Notes: generated from the sequence alone by a model not told the origin. A stretch of 64,000 bases of DNA from Modestobacter sp. VKM Ac-2982 (GCF_026967935.1 NZ_JAPVBL010000005.1:124001-188000); one strand, 5' to 3'. Counted from the stretch's first letter, positions 1 through 15,563 are shown. Made by a program: numbers and translations.

Positions 1-733
1 CCTGCGCCCCCAGGCCCGGGGCGAGGACCGGCCCCCCGAGCCCGTCGAGGTCGACGTCCAGGTCGGGCAGGGTGGCACCCACGACGACGCCGAAGGAGCC
101 CGTGGTCGGGCCCCACCGGCCCGCCACGTCGCGCACCGCGGCCACGTCCGGCATCGGGTCGCCCACCACCCACCCCGGGGTGTTCCAGCCGCGGACCGTG
201 TCCACCACCACCTGGGCCGCGCTCCGGGAACCGACCAGGGCGTGCTGGAGCGTGCCGGCGTCCGGGTTGGAGGTGCGGGCCAGCACGAACAGCCCCCCGC
301 CGGTCCACCGGGCGGTGTCGACGGCCGGCTGCAGCGACCCCGGGCCGAGGAACGGGCTCACGGTCAGGGCGTCCACGGCCAGCGGGTGCTCGGGGCGCAG
401 GTAGTCGGCGTAGGCGTCCATCGTCGAGCCGATGTCACCGCGCTTGGCGTCCAGCAGCACCAGCGCCCCAGCCGCCCGGGCTCGGGCGACGGCCTCCTCC
501 AGCACGGCCAGCCCGCGGGAGCCGTGCCGCTCGTAGAAGGCCAGCTGCGGCTTGAGCACCGCGACGTGCCCGGCGAGGGCGTCCACGACGGCGTCGGTGA
601 ACCGGGCCAGCCCCTCGGGGCTGTCGGGCAGCCCCCAGCGCTCCAGCAGCGGCACGTGCGGGTCGATGCCCACGCAGAGCGGACCGCGGGCGGCGACGGC
701 GTCGGCCAGCCGCTCCCCGAAGGTGCCGCTCAC
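1..733 (-). CDS. pyrF: Orotidine 5'-phosphate decarboxylase, 3' end cut by window
   Basis: Converts OMP to UMP, the last step of de novo UMP synthesis. The visible 244 codons start with a GTG that overlaps the upstream dehydrogenase stop by 4 bp (GTGA). Family features are an early CVGIDPH segment, a KPQLAFYE segment and the catalytic DAKRGDIG signature near residue 93. This signature and layout are typical of the longer PyrF subfamily found in actinobacteria and some other phyla. Only the C-terminal few dozen residues should be missing, because the stop lies left of base 1. It is the last visible cistron of the pyr operon and should be translationally coupled to its neighbour. Confidence 0.95.
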   Translation of the reverse strand, partial: MSGTFGERLADAVAARGPLCVGIDPHVPLLERWGLPDSPEGLARFTDAVVDALAGHVAVLKPQLAFYERHGSRGLAVLEEAVARARAAGALVLLDAKRGDIGSTMDAYADYLRPEHPLAVDALTVSPFLGPGSLQPAVDTARWTGGGLFVLARTSNPDAGTLQHALVGSRSAAQVVVDTVRGWNTPGWVVGDPMPDVAAVRDVAGRWGPTTGSFGVVVGATLPDLDVDLDGLGGPVLAPGLGAQ

Positions 734-2090
734 GCCGCTGCCCCGGCGAGCTCGTCGACGCACGCCCGGGCGAGGAAGGGGTCGGCGAAGGCGCCGGTGG
801 CGGTCTGCACGCCGGCCGCGCCGAGCTCCAGCAGCGCCGCACAGCTCGCGGGGTCGGTCACCCCGCCCATCGCCAGGACGTCGAAGTCGAACCCGCCGAC
901 CGCCCGCAGGTCCAGCAGCCGGACGGTGAAGTCCAGGGCCAGGTCGCGCACCGCGGCGCCGGAGACCCCGGCCAGCGGCCGCCCCGGGAAGGTGGGCCGG
1001 CCGTCGGCGCGCTGCACCGCGCACTGCACCGTGTTGATCGCGGCCACCCCGTCCAAATGCGGTGCGATCCGCGGCAGCAGCCCGGCCAGGGCGGGTCCGT
1101 CCAGCCAGGAGAGCTTGGCGACCAGCCCGGTGCTGCTGGACAGCGCGCGCCGGGTGGTCTCGACGATCGCGGTGGTCAGCTCGGCGTCCAGGCAGATCGG
1201 CGGCCGCACCCCGCCCTGAGCGGCGTCCAGCGCGTTGGGGCAGGACAGGTTGAGCTCCACCACCGGGGCGCCGGCTGACTCGGCCAGCCGCGCCGTGCGG
1301 GCGAAGTCCTCGGCGATCGCCTGCAGCTGCGGCGGGCCCTCGCCGACGTCCTCCCCCAGCACGCTGACCAGCAGCAGCTGGTCGTCGGCCAGGCAGCGGA
1401 CGGCGGCGGCGACGTCCTCGGTCCAGACCGCCGGGTCCGGCGACGGCACCCCGAAGGAGTTCGCCGACGTCACCGCCGGGTCGCCGGGCGGCACCCAGTC
1501 CGACGGCTCGGCGGTGACCACCGGCGGCGGGCCGTCGACCGCGAACGGCTCGCGCACCGCGGGGACGAACGCCCAGTTGGGGAACTGGTTGGCCGGGTGC
1601 GCGCGGCTGCGGACGGTCTTGTAGGTGAGCAGGTTGAAGCCGTTGCCGGCCAGGTACTGCACCCAGGCGGCGGTGCCGGTCATCGGGCAGGCCGGGACGC
1701 CGATCGGGAAGCCGGTCCGCCGGCCGAGCACCGACCAGCTGCCGGCGGCCCGCGGGCGGACCGGCAATCGGGGCCCGGGCGGCCCGACGCGCGCGGCGGC
1801 CACGTCGTCGGTGAGGGCGTAGGCCGGGAAGCGCACCACCGAGCGGGCCAGCAGCCGGTGCTGTCCCGCGGTGGCCAGCAGCCGGACCAGGGCGGGCAGG
1901 TCGTCGGCGCCCAGCCCGTCCCGGTCCAGCGCGGTGGTCAGCTCGGTGAGCCAGGCCGGTTCGGGGGCGGGGGCGCCGTCCAGTCGGGCGACGGCTGCGG
2001 CGTGCAGGGTCCGGAGCACGGGGCCGGTCAGCCCGGCCGCGCGTGCCTCCCGGCCCAGCTCGGCCGCGGCTGCTGCGCCCCCGCCCCCGG

Positions 2091-2094
<4 letters not shown>
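730..2094 (-). CDS. Dihydroorotate dehydrogenase-like flavoprotein with class-1-type Cys and N-terminal extension
   Basis: The predicted 454-residue protein would oxidise dihydroorotate to orotate. GTG at 2094 overlaps the carB stop by 4 bp, and the stop overlaps pyrF. Residues about 125-440 form the FMN TIM barrel: a YKTV lysine near 159, NSFG near 212, NLSCPN at 282-287, then AKLSW and INTVQ, and a C-terminal AMGG glycine-rich phosphate loop. Cys285 in NLSCPN is what soluble class 1 enzymes have; quinone-dependent class 2 enzymes carry Ser there. Residues 1-120 are an Ala/Leu-rich extension I cannot assign. No pyrK lies beside it, so it does not look like a 1B enzyme. Its position in the operon supports the pyr role; the electron acceptor is unknown. 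A dihydropyrimidine-dehydrogenase-like activity is the main alternative. Confidence 0.8.
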
Positions 2095-5404
<3,310 letters not shown>

Positions 5405-5405
<1 letters not shown>

Positions 5406-6565
5406 CAGGCGTTCTCCCCCGTGCTCGACTCGACGACGGGTGGAGGTGTCACCGCACTGCCTTCCTTGGAAGCCGCCATCAGGTCGACGAACCGGCCGAA
5501 CAGCGGGTTGGCGTCGTGCGGCCCGGCCGCGGCCTCCGGGTGGAACTGGACGCTGAACGCCGGGGCGTCGATGAGCCGCAGCCCCTCCACCACGTCGTCG
5601 TTCAAGCCGACGTGGCTGACCTCCACCGGCCCGAACGGGGTGTCGACCGGCCGGTCCAGCGGGGCGTCGACGGCGAAGCCGTGGTTGTGGCTGGTGACCC
5701 GCACCGTGCCGCTGACCCGGTCCAGCACCGGCTGGTTGAGCCCGCGGTGCCCGAAGCGCAGCTTGTAGGTGCCCAGGCCCAGGGCCCGGCCGAGGATCTG
5801 GTTGCCGAAGCAGATGCCGAACAGCGGACGCCGGGCCTCCAGCACCCCGCGCACCGCGGCGACCGCGTAGTCGGCGGCGGCCGGGTCGCCGGGCCCGTTC
5901 GAGACGAAGACGCCGTCCACCCCGTGCTCGAGCAGCTGCTCGGCGGTCGCCGTGGCCGGCAGCACGTGCGTCTCGACGCCGAGCTCGGCCAGGTACCGCG
6001 GGGTGGCGGTCTTGATGCCCAGGTCGAGGGCGGCGATGGTGAACCGCTTCTCCCCCACCGCCGGGACGACGTAGGGCTCGCTCGCGCTGACGCTGGGCGC
6101 CAGGTCCGCGCCGGTCATGCTCGGGCTGGCGGTCACCCGGGCCAGCAGCTCGTCGGCGCCCAGCTCGGTGCTGATCCCCGCCCGCATCGCGCCGCGGTCC
6201 CGCAGGTGCCGGGTCAGCGCGCGGGTGTCGATGCCGCTGATCCCGACCACGCCCTGGGCGACCAGCTCGTCGTCCAGGCTGCCGGTGGCCCGCCAGTTGG
6301 CCGGGCGTCGGGCCGGGTCGCGGACCACGAAGCCGGCCACCCACATCCGGCGGCTCTCGTCGTCCTCGCCGTTGACGCCCGTGTTGCCCACGTGCGGCGC
6401 GGTCATCGTGATGATCTGACCCGCGTAGCTGGGGTCGGTGAGCGTCTCCTGGTAGCCGGTCATGCCGGTGGAGAACACCGCCTCGCCGACGGTCGTGCCG
6501 GTCGCGCCGTAGGCGTCGCCGTGAAAGGTCCTGCCGTCCTCGAGGACGAGGATCGCGTCGCTCAC
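5405..6565 (-). CDS. carA: Carbamoyl-phosphate synthase small (glutaminase) subunit
   Basis: Hydrolyses glutamine and passes ammonia to CarB. The 386-residue product has the CarA N-terminal domain ([14 protein letters not shown], then STGMTGYQE) and a C-terminal class I glutaminase domain. The nucleophile cysteine sits in GICFGNQ, and the His/Glu partners lie in [15 protein letters not shown] at 6565 overlaps the pyrC stop (GTGA). A reading-frame extension upstream of this GTG runs through pyrC and was discarded. The protein ends with a short Ser/Thr-rich tail. Confidence 0.98.
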
Positions 6566-7859
6566 TTCTGTGCCTTCCCGTCCATCACGGTCGCCGTCCC
6601 CCGCAGGAACGTGGCGACCACCCGGCCGGGGAGCTCCCGGCCGGCATAGGGGCTGTTGCGGCTGCGGCTGGCCAGCGCGGCCGGGTCGACGGTGGCCCGG
6701 TGCGTGGGGTCCAGCAGCAGCAGGTTGGCCGGCTCGCCGACGGTGAGCGGTCGGCCGTGGGAGTCCGCACCACGATCGGCGAGGCGGCCGATGGCCGCCG
6801 GCCGGACCGACATGCGGTCGGCGACCCCGCGCCAGTCGAGCAGCCCTGGCTCCACCATGGTCTGCACGACGATCGAGAGCGCCTGCTCCAGGCCGAGCAT
6901 CCCCGGCCGGGCCGAGGCCCACTCGCTCTCCTTGTCCTCCACCGCGTGTGGGGCGTGGTCGGTGGCGACGGCGTCGATCGTGCCGTCGGCCAGCCCGGCC
7001 CGCAGCGCCTGGACGTCGGCGTCCGTGCGCAGCGGCGGGTTGACCTTGAACACCGGGTCGTAGGTCTCCGCGCACTCGTCGGTGAGCAGCAGGTGGTGCG
7101 GGGTCACCTCGGCAGTGACCTGCACCCCACGAGACTTCGCCCAGCGCAGGATCTCCACCGACCCGGCGGTGGAGACGTGGCAGACGTGCAGCCGCGCCCC
7201 GACGTGCCCGGCCAGCAGCACGTCGCGGGCGATCACCGCCTCCTCGGCCGCGGCCGGCCAGCCGGCGAGCCCCAGCCGGGCGGAGCGGTCGCCCTCGTTC
7301 ATCTGCGCGCCCACGGTGAGCCGGGGCTCCTCGGCGTGCTGGGCGACGACGCCGTCCAGGGCCTTGACGTACTCCAGGGCGCGGCGCATCAGCGCGGGGT
7401 CGGCGACGCAGTGCCCGTCGTCGGAGAACACCCGCACCCGCGCGGCGGAGTCGGCCATTGCGCCGAGCTCGGCCAGCCGCTCCCCGCGCAGCCCGACGGT
7501 GACCGCCCCGACCGGGACGACGTCCACCAGGCCGGCCTCCTGGCCCAGCCGCCAGACCTGCTCGACCACGCCGGCGGTGTCCGCGACCGGGTCGGTGTTG
7601 GCCATCGCGTGCACCGCGGTGAACCCGCCCAGCGCCGCCGCCCGGCTGCCGGTCTCGACCGTCTCGGCGTCCTCCCGGCCCGGCTCCCGCAGGTGGGTGT
7701 GCAGGTCGACCAGCCCGGGCAGCGCGATCAGTCCGGCGGCGTCGACCACCTGGGCGCCGTCGGCGGACAGGCCGGTGCCGATGGCGGTGATCACGCCGTC
7801 GTCCAGCAGCAGGTCGACGGCGTCCTCGCCGTACGGGCGGGCGCCCTTGATCAGGGTGC

Positions 7860-7863
<4 letters not shown>
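6562..7863 (-). CDS. pyrC: Dihydroorotase
   Basis: Cyclises carbamoyl-aspartate to dihydroorotate. The 433-residue length fits the class I (type I) dihydroorotases found next to pyrB in Gram-positive operons. The metal-binding [10 protein letters not shown] motif lies near residue 60. A later VCHVSTAG segment, a TDHAPH motif near residue 305 and the LLDPTHR tail complete the amidohydrolase fold. ATG at 7863 overlaps the pyrB stop by 4 bp (ATGA). Confidence 0.97.
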
Positions 7864-9442
<1,579 letters not shown>

Positions 9443-9600
9443 ATCAGCGCCGCCGGCCGGACCGGCCGACGACGAGGTGGACCGCCGAAGACGGTACTGC
9501 ACCGCCGGAGGTGGCCCGCGTCGCACCCGGCAGGAGGCCGCTGCGACGGCTTCTGACCCCTTGGGGGCTCCCGGACTGTCGCCACACCGGCTCTGCCAGT

Positions 9601-9611
9601 ACTCTGCGTGA
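9601..9611. promoter_or_regulatory. Predicted BldD operator upstream of bldD
   Basis: The word ACTCTGCGTGA fits the core of the Streptomyces BldD consensus (AC-n-C-A/T-G-n-GT-n-A) at all fixed positions; the weaker outer T is not matched. It lies about 43 bp before the bldD start, between bldD and the divergent pyr operon. BldD is known to repress its own gene in Streptomyces, so an autoregulatory site is expected here. The remaining sequence at 9443-9600 must contain the divergent promoters, but I could not place -10/-35 boxes with confidence. Confidence 0.65.
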
Positions 9612-9653
9612 CCAGAACCGTTCCCTACCGACGACAGTCAGTGAGCAGAGGTC

Positions 9654-10196
9654 ATGAGCACCGACTACTCCAGGGCGCTGGGCGCCCGCCTGCGGGCCAT
9701 CCGCAACCAGCAAGGGCTGTCGTTGCAGGGCGTGGAGGACAAGTCCCACGGCCGGTGGAAGGCCGTCGTCGTCGGCTCCTACGAACGCGGCGACCGCGCG
9801 GTCACCGTGCAGCGGCTGTCCGAGCTGGCCGTCTTCTACGGCGTGCCCGTCTCCGAGCTGCTGCCCGACCCGCGGCCGAGCTCCGCGGTCACCAAGAGCA
9901 CCAAGATCGTGCTCAACCTCGAGTCGCTGGGCTCGCTGCCCGCCGACGAGGCCGGCCCGCTGGCCCGCTACGCCTCGACCATCCAGGCGCAGCGGCACGA
10001 CTACAACGGCAAGGTGCTCTCGATCCGCGCCGAGGACCTGAAGTCGCTGGCGATCATCTACGACATGAGCCCCGACGAGCTGACCACCCGGCTCATCGAG
10101 TGGGGTGTCCTCTCCCCGGGCGTCGACGGCGTCGGCTACGCCACCGAGGAGGACGACGACGCCTCCTGGGGCGAGCGCCGCCGCGCGCCGCGCTGA
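9654..10196 (+). CDS. bldD: BldD-type developmental regulator, c-di-GMP responsive
   Basis: DNA-binding master repressor of development in Streptomyces; it dimerises when it binds tetrameric cyclic di-GMP. The 180-residue protein has an N-terminal helix-turn-helix (residues 1-70, with GSYERGDRAVTVQRLSELA) and a C-terminal domain. The latter carries RHD near residue 120 and RAED near residue 130, matching the RxD-x8-RxxD cyclic-di-GMP signature. ATG at 9654 follows the AGAGG of GAGCAGAGGTC. It is divergent from pyrR and convergent with nusB, from which a strong terminator separates it. In non-streptomycete actinobacteria the targets are less known. Confidence 0.93.
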   Translation: MSTDYSRALGARLRAIRNQQGLSLQGVEDKSHGRWKAVVVGSYERGDRAVTVQRLSELAVFYGVPVSELLPDPRPSSAVTKSTKIVLNLESLGSLPADEAGPLARYASTIQAQRHDYNGKVLSIRAEDLKSLAIIYDMSPDELTTRLIEWGVLSPGVDGVGYATEEDDDASWGERRRAPR

Positions 10197-10209
10197 CAGG
10201 ACCGAACGT

Positions 10210-10248
10210 GCGAACGGCCCACTCCGGTCTCCGGAGTGGGCCGTTCGC
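10210..10248. terminator. Bidirectional intrinsic-type terminator between bldD and nusB
   Basis: A perfect 18-bp inverted repeat (10210-10227 with 10231-10248) encloses a 3-nt TCT loop. It sits 14 bp after the bldD stop and 18 bp before the nusB stop on the other strand. No U-tract is evident, as is common in high-GC actinobacteria. It probably serves both convergent transcripts. Confidence 0.85.
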
Positions 10249-10266
10249 GTTCAGGCAGAGGCTGCC

Positions 10267-10671
10267 TCAGGTGGGGATCTCGGCGCGGACGATGCCGCCG
10301 AGGACGCCGTTGACGTAGGCCGGCGAGTCGTCGGTGGACAGCGCCTTGGCCAGCTCCACCGCCTCGTCGATGACCACCGCGTCGGGGACGTCGTCGACCC
10401 ACAGCAGCTCGAAGACGGCCATCCGCAGGATCGCCCGGTCGACGTCGGGGAGCCGGTCCAGCGACCAGCCGGAGGCGTGCTCCTCGATCAGCTCGTCGAT
10501 CCGGGCCTGCTGCGCGACAGCGCCCTCGACCAGCCGGACGGCGTGCTCGGGCACCGGCGGGTTGCCGTCGGCGATGCGGTCCCGCAGGACCGTGAGCGGG
10601 TCGCTGGAGCGCAGGTCGGCCTCGTAGAGGACGTCGACCGCACGCTTGCGCGCCTTGGTGCGGGCTGCCAC
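10267..10671 (-). CDS. nusB: Transcription antitermination factor NusB
   Basis: Helps form the rRNA antitermination complex with NusE/S10. The 134-residue all-helical protein starts with ARTKARKRAVDVLYEADLR and has the typical SLDRLPDVDRAILRMAVFEL segment and an INEAVEL-like helix written VIDEAVELAKALSTDDS. GTG at 10671 lies only 4 bp after the efp stop. It is the last gene of the aro/efp run. Confidence 0.95.
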   Translation of the reverse strand: MAARTKARKRAVDVLYEADLRSSDPLTVLRDRIADGNPPVPEHAVRLVEGAVAQQARIDELIEEHASGWSLDRLPDVDRAILRMAVFELLWVDDVPDAVVIDEAVELAKALSTDDSPAYVNGVLGGIVRAEIPT

Positions 10672-10675
10672 GAGG

Positions 10676-11236
10676 TCAGCTGACCCGGCCGAGGTAGCGG
10701 CCGTCGCGGGTGTCGATCTTCAGCTTCTCGCCGGTGGTGATGAACAGCGGCACCTGGACCTCCGCACCGGTCTCCAGGGTCGCCGGCTTCGTGCCACCGG
10801 TGGAGCGGTCGCCCTGCAGGCCCGGGTCGGTGTGCTGCACGACCAGCTCCATGGTCACCGGCAGCTCGACGTACAGCGGGGTCTCGTTGTGCACCGCCAC
10901 CGTGACCTCGGTGTTCTCCAGCAGGTAGTTCGCGCCGTCCCCGAGGGTCGTGGCGGGGACGTAGATCTGCTCGAAGGTGTCGCCGTCCATGAAGACGTAG
11001 TCGGTGCCGTCGGCGTAGAGGAACGTCATCGACCGCTTGTCGACGTTGGCCGTCTCGATCTTCAGGCCGGCGTTGAACGTGCGGTCGACGACCTTGCCGG
11101 AGAGCACGTTCTTCAGGGTGGTGCGCACGAAGGCGCCGCCCTTGCCCGGCTTCACGTGCTGGAAGTCGGTGACGGTCCACAGCTGGCCGTCCAGGTTGAG
11201 GACGGTGCCGTTCTTGAGGTCGTTGGTGGTAGCCAT
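10676..11236 (-). CDS. efp: Elongation factor P
   Basis: Rescues ribosomes stalled at polyproline. The 186-residue length is standard, with a KOW-like N-terminal domain and two OB domains. The tip loop reads KPGKGGAF, with Lys32 at the position that is modified in some bacteria. No EpmA/EpmB genes are near it, and many actinobacteria leave this lysine unmodified. ATG at 11236 directly abuts the pepQ stop codon, suggesting co-translation. Confidence 0.98.
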   Translation of the reverse strand: MATTNDLKNGTVLNLDGQLWTVTDFQHVKPGKGGAFVRTTLKNVLSGKVVDRTFNAGLKIETANVDKRSMTFLYADGTDYVFMDGDTFEQIYVPATTLGDGANYLLENTEVTVAVHNETPLYVELPVTMELVVQHTDPGLQGDRSTGGTKPATLETGAEVQVPLFITTGEKLKIDTRDGRYLGRVS

Positions 11237-12334
11237 CTAGAGGACCAGCAGTTCCTTGCTCGTGAGGGTCAACAACTCGGGCTCGTCGTCCGTGACGATC
11301 AAGGTGTCCTCGATCCGGACACCGCCGTGGCCGGGCAGGTACACGCCTGGCTCCACGGTGACGGCCATGCCAGCGGCCAGGGTACCTGCGCCCAGCGCCG
11401 AGATGCCCGGAGCCTCGTGGATCTCCAGGCCGACACCGTGCCCCAGCCCGTGGGTGAAGTGCTCTCCGTGCCCGGCGGCGACGATGACGTCGCGGGCCGC
11501 AGCGTCCACCGCGGTCACCTCCGCGCCGACCGCCAGCGCCGCCCGGCCGGCCGCTTGCGACGCAGCGACCAGCTCGTACACCTCGCGCTGCCAGTCCGCC
11601 GCGTGCCCCAGCACCAGGGTGCGGGTCATGTCGGAGTGGTAGCCGTCGACGGTCGCCCCGAAGTCCAGCTTCAGGAAGTCGCCTTCGGTCAGCTCGGTGG
11701 AGTCGGGCCGGTGGTGCGGGATCGCCGAGTTCGCCCCGGCCGCCACGATCGTCTCGAAGCTCGGCGCCTCGGCACCCAGTGCGAGCATCCGCGCGTCCAG
11801 CTCCCGGCCCACCTGCAGCTCGGTGCGCCCGGGGCGCAGGGCGCCCTCGGCGGCCAGCTCGGCCAGCGCCGCGTCGGCGACCGCGCAGGCCCGCCGCAGC
11901 GCCTCGATCTCGCCCTCGTCCTTGACCGCGCGCAACGCCTCCACCGCCCGGCGGATGCTCACCAGCTCCACGGCGGCGCCGCCCTCACCGAGCAGCCGCT
12001 CCAGGCCGTGCAGCTCGTCGACGGTCACCACGTGGGACTCGAAGCCCAGCCGGGTCGCCCCGCCGGTGCGGGCGGCCCGGGCCAGGGCGGGCATCGTGGC
12101 CCGGTCGACCAGCAGCTCCACGTCGGGCACCTGGGTGCCGGCCTGCGTGGTGTACCGGCCGTCGGTGCCGAAGAGGTCCCCGCCGTCCGTGCGGAGCAGG
12201 AGTGCGCCGTTGGAGCCGGTGAAGCCGGTCAGGTAACGGACGTTGAGCAGGTCGGTGACCAGGACGGCGTCCAGCCCGCCGGCCGCTGCGGCGGCGCGCA
12301 GCCGGTCCCGGCGGCCGGCCTCGGGGCGGGTCAC
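11237..12334 (-). CDS. pepQ: Xaa-Pro dipeptidase/aminopeptidase (M24)
   Basis: A metallopeptidase that cleaves N-terminal or dipeptide bonds before proline. The 365-residue protein has a creatinase-like N-terminal domain (about 1-125) and a pita-bread M24 domain. Metal ligands are visible in [17 protein letters not shown], in [13 protein letters not shown] and in the C-terminal VEPGVYLPG and GGVRIEDT segments. GTG at 12334 overlaps the aroQ stop (GTGA). The pairing with efp is conserved in actinobacteria and fits a shared theme of proline-containing peptides. Confidence 0.92.
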   Translation of the reverse strand: MTRPEAGRRDRLRAAAAAGGLDAVLVTDLLNVRYLTGFTGSNGALLLRTDGGDLFGTDGRYTTQAGTQVPDVELLVDRATMPALARAARTGGATRLGFESHVVTVDELHGLERLLGEGGAAVELVSIRRAVEALRAVKDEGEIEALRRACAVADAALAELAAEGALRPGRTELQVGRELDARMLALGAEAPSFETIVAAGANSAIPHHRPDSTELTEGDFLKLDFGATVDGYHSDMTRTLVLGHAADWQREVYELVAASQAAGRAALAVGAEVTAVDAAARDVIVAAGHGEHFTHGLGHGVGLEIHEAPGISALGAGTLAAGMAVTVEPGVYLPGHGGVRIEDTLIVTDDEPELLTLTSKELLVL

Positions 12335-12765
12335 CGGGCTCCCCGGGCGGCCAGGTGGCGCAGCGCCAGCTCGTACCCCTGCACCCCGAGCCCGACGATC
12401 ACCCCGTCGGCCACGGCCGAGACGTAGGAGTGGTGCCGGAACGGCTCGCGGGTGTGCACGTTGCTGATGTGCACCTCCACCACCGGGGCGGTGACCGCCG
12501 CGAGCGCGTCCCGGAGGACCACCGAGGTGTGCGACCACCCGCCGGGGTTGATCACCACCGGGTCGCCGGCGTCGGTCGCGTCGTGCACCCAGCCGAGCAG
12601 CTCGCCCTCGGAGTCGGTCTGCCGGACGACGACGTCCAGCCCCAGCTCGGCGGCGGCGGCCTCGATCAGCTGCACCAGCTCGGCGTGGGTGGTCGTGCCG
12701 TAGACCTCGGGCTCGCGGGTGCCGAGCCGGCCGAGGTTGGCGCCGTTGAGCACCTGGATCGTCAT
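12331..12765 (-). CDS. aroQ: Type II 3-dehydroquinate dehydratase
   Basis: Third step of the shikimate pathway. The 144-residue length is that of the dodecameric type II enzyme. The [18 protein letters not shown] opening contains the catalytic Arg and Tyr loop. The [16 protein letters not shown] and [16 protein letters not shown] motifs complete the active site. ATG at 12765 overlaps the aroB stop by 4 bp. Confidence 0.97.
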   Translation of the reverse strand: MTIQVLNGANLGRLGTREPEVYGTTTHAELVQLIEAAAAELGLDVVVRQTDSEGELLGWVHDATDAGDPVVINPGGWSHTSVVLRDALAAVTAPVVEVHISNVHTREPFRHHSYVSAVADGVIVGLGVQGYELALRHLAARGAR

Positions 12766-13826
12766 GCACGGTCTCCGTTCACGGCTGCCCAGGCGGCGTC
12801 CAGCCAGGCCTGGTCGGGGTCGGTCAGGATGGCCGGCGTGCCCAGCCCGTCGAGGACGACGAAGCGCAGCGAGGCACCGCGGGCCTTCTTGTCCACCCGC
12901 ATCACCGACTGCAGCTGGGCCCAGTCGCCCCGGTAGGTGGTGGGCAGCCCCATGGCGGTGATCAGCTCGCGGTGCCGGTCGGCGTCAGCACGGGACAGCC
13001 GTCCGGCCTGACAGGCCAGTTCGGCGGCGAACACCAGTCCGACCGCCACCGCCTCGCCGTGCCGCCAGCCGAAGTCCTCGACCCGCTCGATCGCGTGCCC
13101 GAGGGTGTGCCCGTAGTTGAGGAACTCCCGGCGGCCGGTGTCGTAGAGGTCGTCGGCCACGGCGTCGGCCTTGACCTGCACGGCACGGGCGATCAGCTCG
13201 GCGGTGTCGGCCCGGCCGGTGGGATCGGCCGCCAGCAGCTCGAGGATGCGCCCGTCGGCGATGAACCCGCACTTGACCACCTCGGCCAGCCCGGAGCGGA
13301 ACTCCGCCTCGGGCAGCCCGGCCAGCGCATCGGTGTCGGCCAGCACCGCCGCCGGCGGGTGGAAGGCGCCGACCAGGTTCTTGCCGGCCGCGGTGTTGAT
13401 GCCGGTCTTGCCCCCGACCGCGGCGTCGACCATGGCCAGCAGGCTGGTGGGCACCTGCACCACCCGGATCCCGCGGGTCCAGGTGGCGGCCAGGAAGCCG
13501 GCCAGGTCGGTGACCGCTCCCCCACCGATGCCCACCACGGCGTCGGACCGGGTGAGCCCCAGCCGGCCGAACTCCTCCCAGGCGCCGGCGGCGACCTCAG
13601 CCGTCTTGGCGGCCTCGCCGTCGGGGACGACGACCGCCTCGGCGGCGACCCCGGCCTGCTGCAGCGTCTCGACCGCGGCACCGGCCGCAGCGGCCAGCGC
13701 GCGGCTGTGCACCACGGCGGCGCGGGCGGTGCCGTCGAGCACCAGCCCCAGCTGGGCCTGCACCCCCGGGCCGATGAGCACGTCGTAGGGCCGGTCGCCG
13801 CCGACGGTGATCCGCTGGGCGGTCAC
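12762..13826 (-). CDS. aroB: 3-Dehydroquinate synthase
   Basis: Converts DAHP to 3-dehydroquinate using NAD+ and a divalent metal. The 354-residue protein has the NAD-binding [18 protein letters not shown] motif near residue 98 and the substrate loop [17 protein letters not shown]. Metal ligands include the His pairs in [11 protein letters not shown] and [12 protein letters not shown] at 13826 overlaps the aroK stop by 4 bp. Confidence 0.97.
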   Translation of the reverse strand: MTAQRITVGGDRPYDVLIGPGVQAQLGLVLDGTARAAVVHSRALAAAAGAAVETLQQAGVAAEAVVVPDGEAAKTAEVAAGAWEEFGRLGLTRSDAVVGIGGGAVTDLAGFLAATWTRGIRVVQVPTSLLAMVDAAVGGKTGINTAAGKNLVGAFHPPAAVLADTDALAGLPEAEFRSGLAEVVKCGFIADGRILELLAADPTGRADTAELIARAVQVKADAVADDLYDTGRREFLNYGHTLGHAIERVEDFGWRHGEAVAVGLVFAAELACQAGRLSRADADRHRELITAMGLPTTYRGDWAQLQSVMRVDKKARGASLRFVVLDGLGTPAILTDPDQAWLDAAWAAVNGDRA

Positions 13827-14353
13827 GGGGTGCCCGCCCCGACGGCGGTGAGCACGTCGGCCACCACGTCCTCGACCGGACGGGCCGAGGTGACGACGGT
13901 CGCGGTGGCGACCTCGGCGTAGAGCGGGGCGCGGGTCTCGAGCATGGTCCGCAGCATGGCGCGTGGGTTGACCGCCAGCAGCGGCCGGTCCCGGGACAGC
14001 CCGACCCGCTTGGCCGCCGAGGTGACGTCGACGTCCAGCCAGACGACCGCGCCGCCGGCCCGCCCGTGGGCGACCAGCCGCTCCCGGGTGGCCGCGCTGG
14101 TGACCGCCCCGCCGCCGAGGGCCAGGACGCCGTCGTGCTCGGCCAGCGCGCGGGCGACCGCCTGCTCCTCCAGCGCCCGGAAGTGCGGTTCGCCCTGCTG
14201 CACGAAGAGGTCGGCCACCGTGGTCCCGGTCTGGGCCTCCACGTCGGCGTCGGTGTCCCGGAACGGCAGGTCGAGGGCCCGGGCGACCGCGGCGCCCACC
14301 GTCGTCTTGCCCGACGCGGGCGGGCCCACCACGACCAGCGCGGGGCCGGTCAC
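13823..14353 (-). CDS. aroK: Shikimate kinase
   Basis: Phosphorylates shikimate at the 3-OH. The 176-residue protein carries the P-loop GPPASGKTT at residues 10-18. It also has the FRDTDADVE shikimate-binding DxD, the GGGAV motif near residue 79 and the RPLL lid near residue 123. GTG at 14353 overlaps the aroC stop by 4 bp, so aroC-K-B-Q form one coupled string. Confidence 0.96.
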   Translation of the reverse strand: MTGPALVVVGPPASGKTTVGAAVARALDLPFRDTDADVEAQTGTTVADLFVQQGEPHFRALEEQAVARALAEHDGVLALGGGAVTSAATRERLVAHGRAGGAVVWLDVDVTSAAKRVGLSRDRPLLAVNPRAMLRTMLETRAPLYAEVATATVVTSARPVEDVVADVLTAVGAGTP

Positions 14354-15528
14354 CGGTAGGTCAGGGCGTCGAGGTAGCCCTGCACGTTCCGGCGGGTCTC
14401 CAGCACCGAGTCCCCGCCGAACTTCTCCAGCACCGCATCGGCGAGCACCAGGGCGACCATCGCCTCCATGACCACGCTGCCGCGCGGCACGGCACAGGCG
14501 TCGCTGCGCTGGTTGATCGCGACCGCGGCGTCGCCGGTGGCGGTGTCGATCGTGGCCAGCGCGCGCGGCACGGTGCTGATCGGCTTCATCGCGGCGCGCA
14601 CCCGCAGCACCTCGCCGTTGGTCATGCCGCCCTCGATGCCGCCGGCCCGGTCGGTGCGCCGGGACAGCCGGTCGCCGTCCACATCGATCTCGTCGTGGGC
14701 GACCGAGCCGCGCCGGCGGGCGGTCTCCAGCCCGTCACCCACCTCGACGGCCTTGACCGACTGCACGCCCATCAGCGCCCCGGCCAGCCGGGAGTCCAGC
14801 CGGCGGTCCCAGTGCACGTGACTGCCCAGGCCCGGCGGCAGGCCGTGGACGACGACCTCGATCACTCCACCCAGGGTGTCGCCAGACCGGCGGGCGTCGT
14901 CGATCTCGGCGGTCATCCGCGCGCTCGTGGCCGGGTCGGCACAGCGCACCGGGTCCTCGTCCACCCGCGGGTTGTCCTCCGGGCCGGGCAGCACCCCGTC
15001 GGGGACGGTGACCGGCCCGATCCCCACCACGTGGCTGACCACCCGCACCCCGAGCACCTGGTGCAGGAACGCCTGCGCCACGGTGCCCAGCGCGACGCGG
15101 GCGGCGGTCTCCCGCGCGCTCGCCCGCTCCAGCACGGGGCGGACGTCGTCGAAGCCGTACTTCTGCATGCCGGCGAGGTCGGCGTGACCGGGGCGCGGCC
15201 GGGTGAGCGGGGCGTTGCGCGCCTGCCCCTCCAGCACCTCCGGGTCGACCGGGTCCGCGGCCATCACGCTCTGCCACTTCGGCCATTCGGTGTTGCCGAC
15301 CTGGACGGCGATCGGCCCACCCTGGGTCACCCCGTGCCGGACGCCGCCGGTGAGGGTGACGACGTCCTCCTCGAAGCTCATCCGCGCACTGCGGCCGTGG
15401 CCGAGGCGGCGGCGGGAGAGCTGGGCGTCGAGGTCGGTGGTCTGCACCCGCACCCCGGCGGGCAGCCCCTCCAGGATGGCGGTGAGCTGTTGACCGTGCG
15501 ACTCACCTGCGGTCAACCAGCGCAACAT
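14350..15528 (-). CDS. aroC: Chorismate synthase
   Basis: Converts EPSP to chorismate with reduced FMN. The 392-residue protein begins [12 protein letters not shown], the canonical start. Other signatures are [13 protein letters not shown], the [15 protein letters not shown] signature and [16 protein letters not shown] and [10 protein letters not shown] segments. The reading frame extends 17 codons upstream, but that extension matches no family N-terminus, so ATG at 15528 was chosen. Confidence 0.97.
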   Translation of the reverse strand: MLRWLTAGESHGQQLTAILEGLPAGVRVQTTDLDAQLSRRRLGHGRSARMSFEEDVVTLTGGVRHGVTQGGPIAVQVGNTEWPKWQSVMAADPVDPEVLEGQARNAPLTRPRPGHADLAGMQKYGFDDVRPVLERASARETAARVALGTVAQAFLHQVLGVRVVSHVVGIGPVTVPDGVLPGPEDNPRVDEDPVRCADPATSARMTAEIDDARRSGDTLGGVIEVVVHGLPPGLGSHVHWDRRLDSRLAGALMGVQSVKAVEVGDGLETARRRGSVAHDEIDVDGDRLSRRTDRAGGIEGGMTNGEVLRVRAAMKPISTVPRALATIDTATGDAAVAINQRSDACAVPRGSVVMEAMVALVLADAVLEKFGGDSVLETRRNVQGYLDALTYR

Positions 15529-15563
15529 GCCGGCGATTCTGCCAGTCGACGGACGACCTCCTG

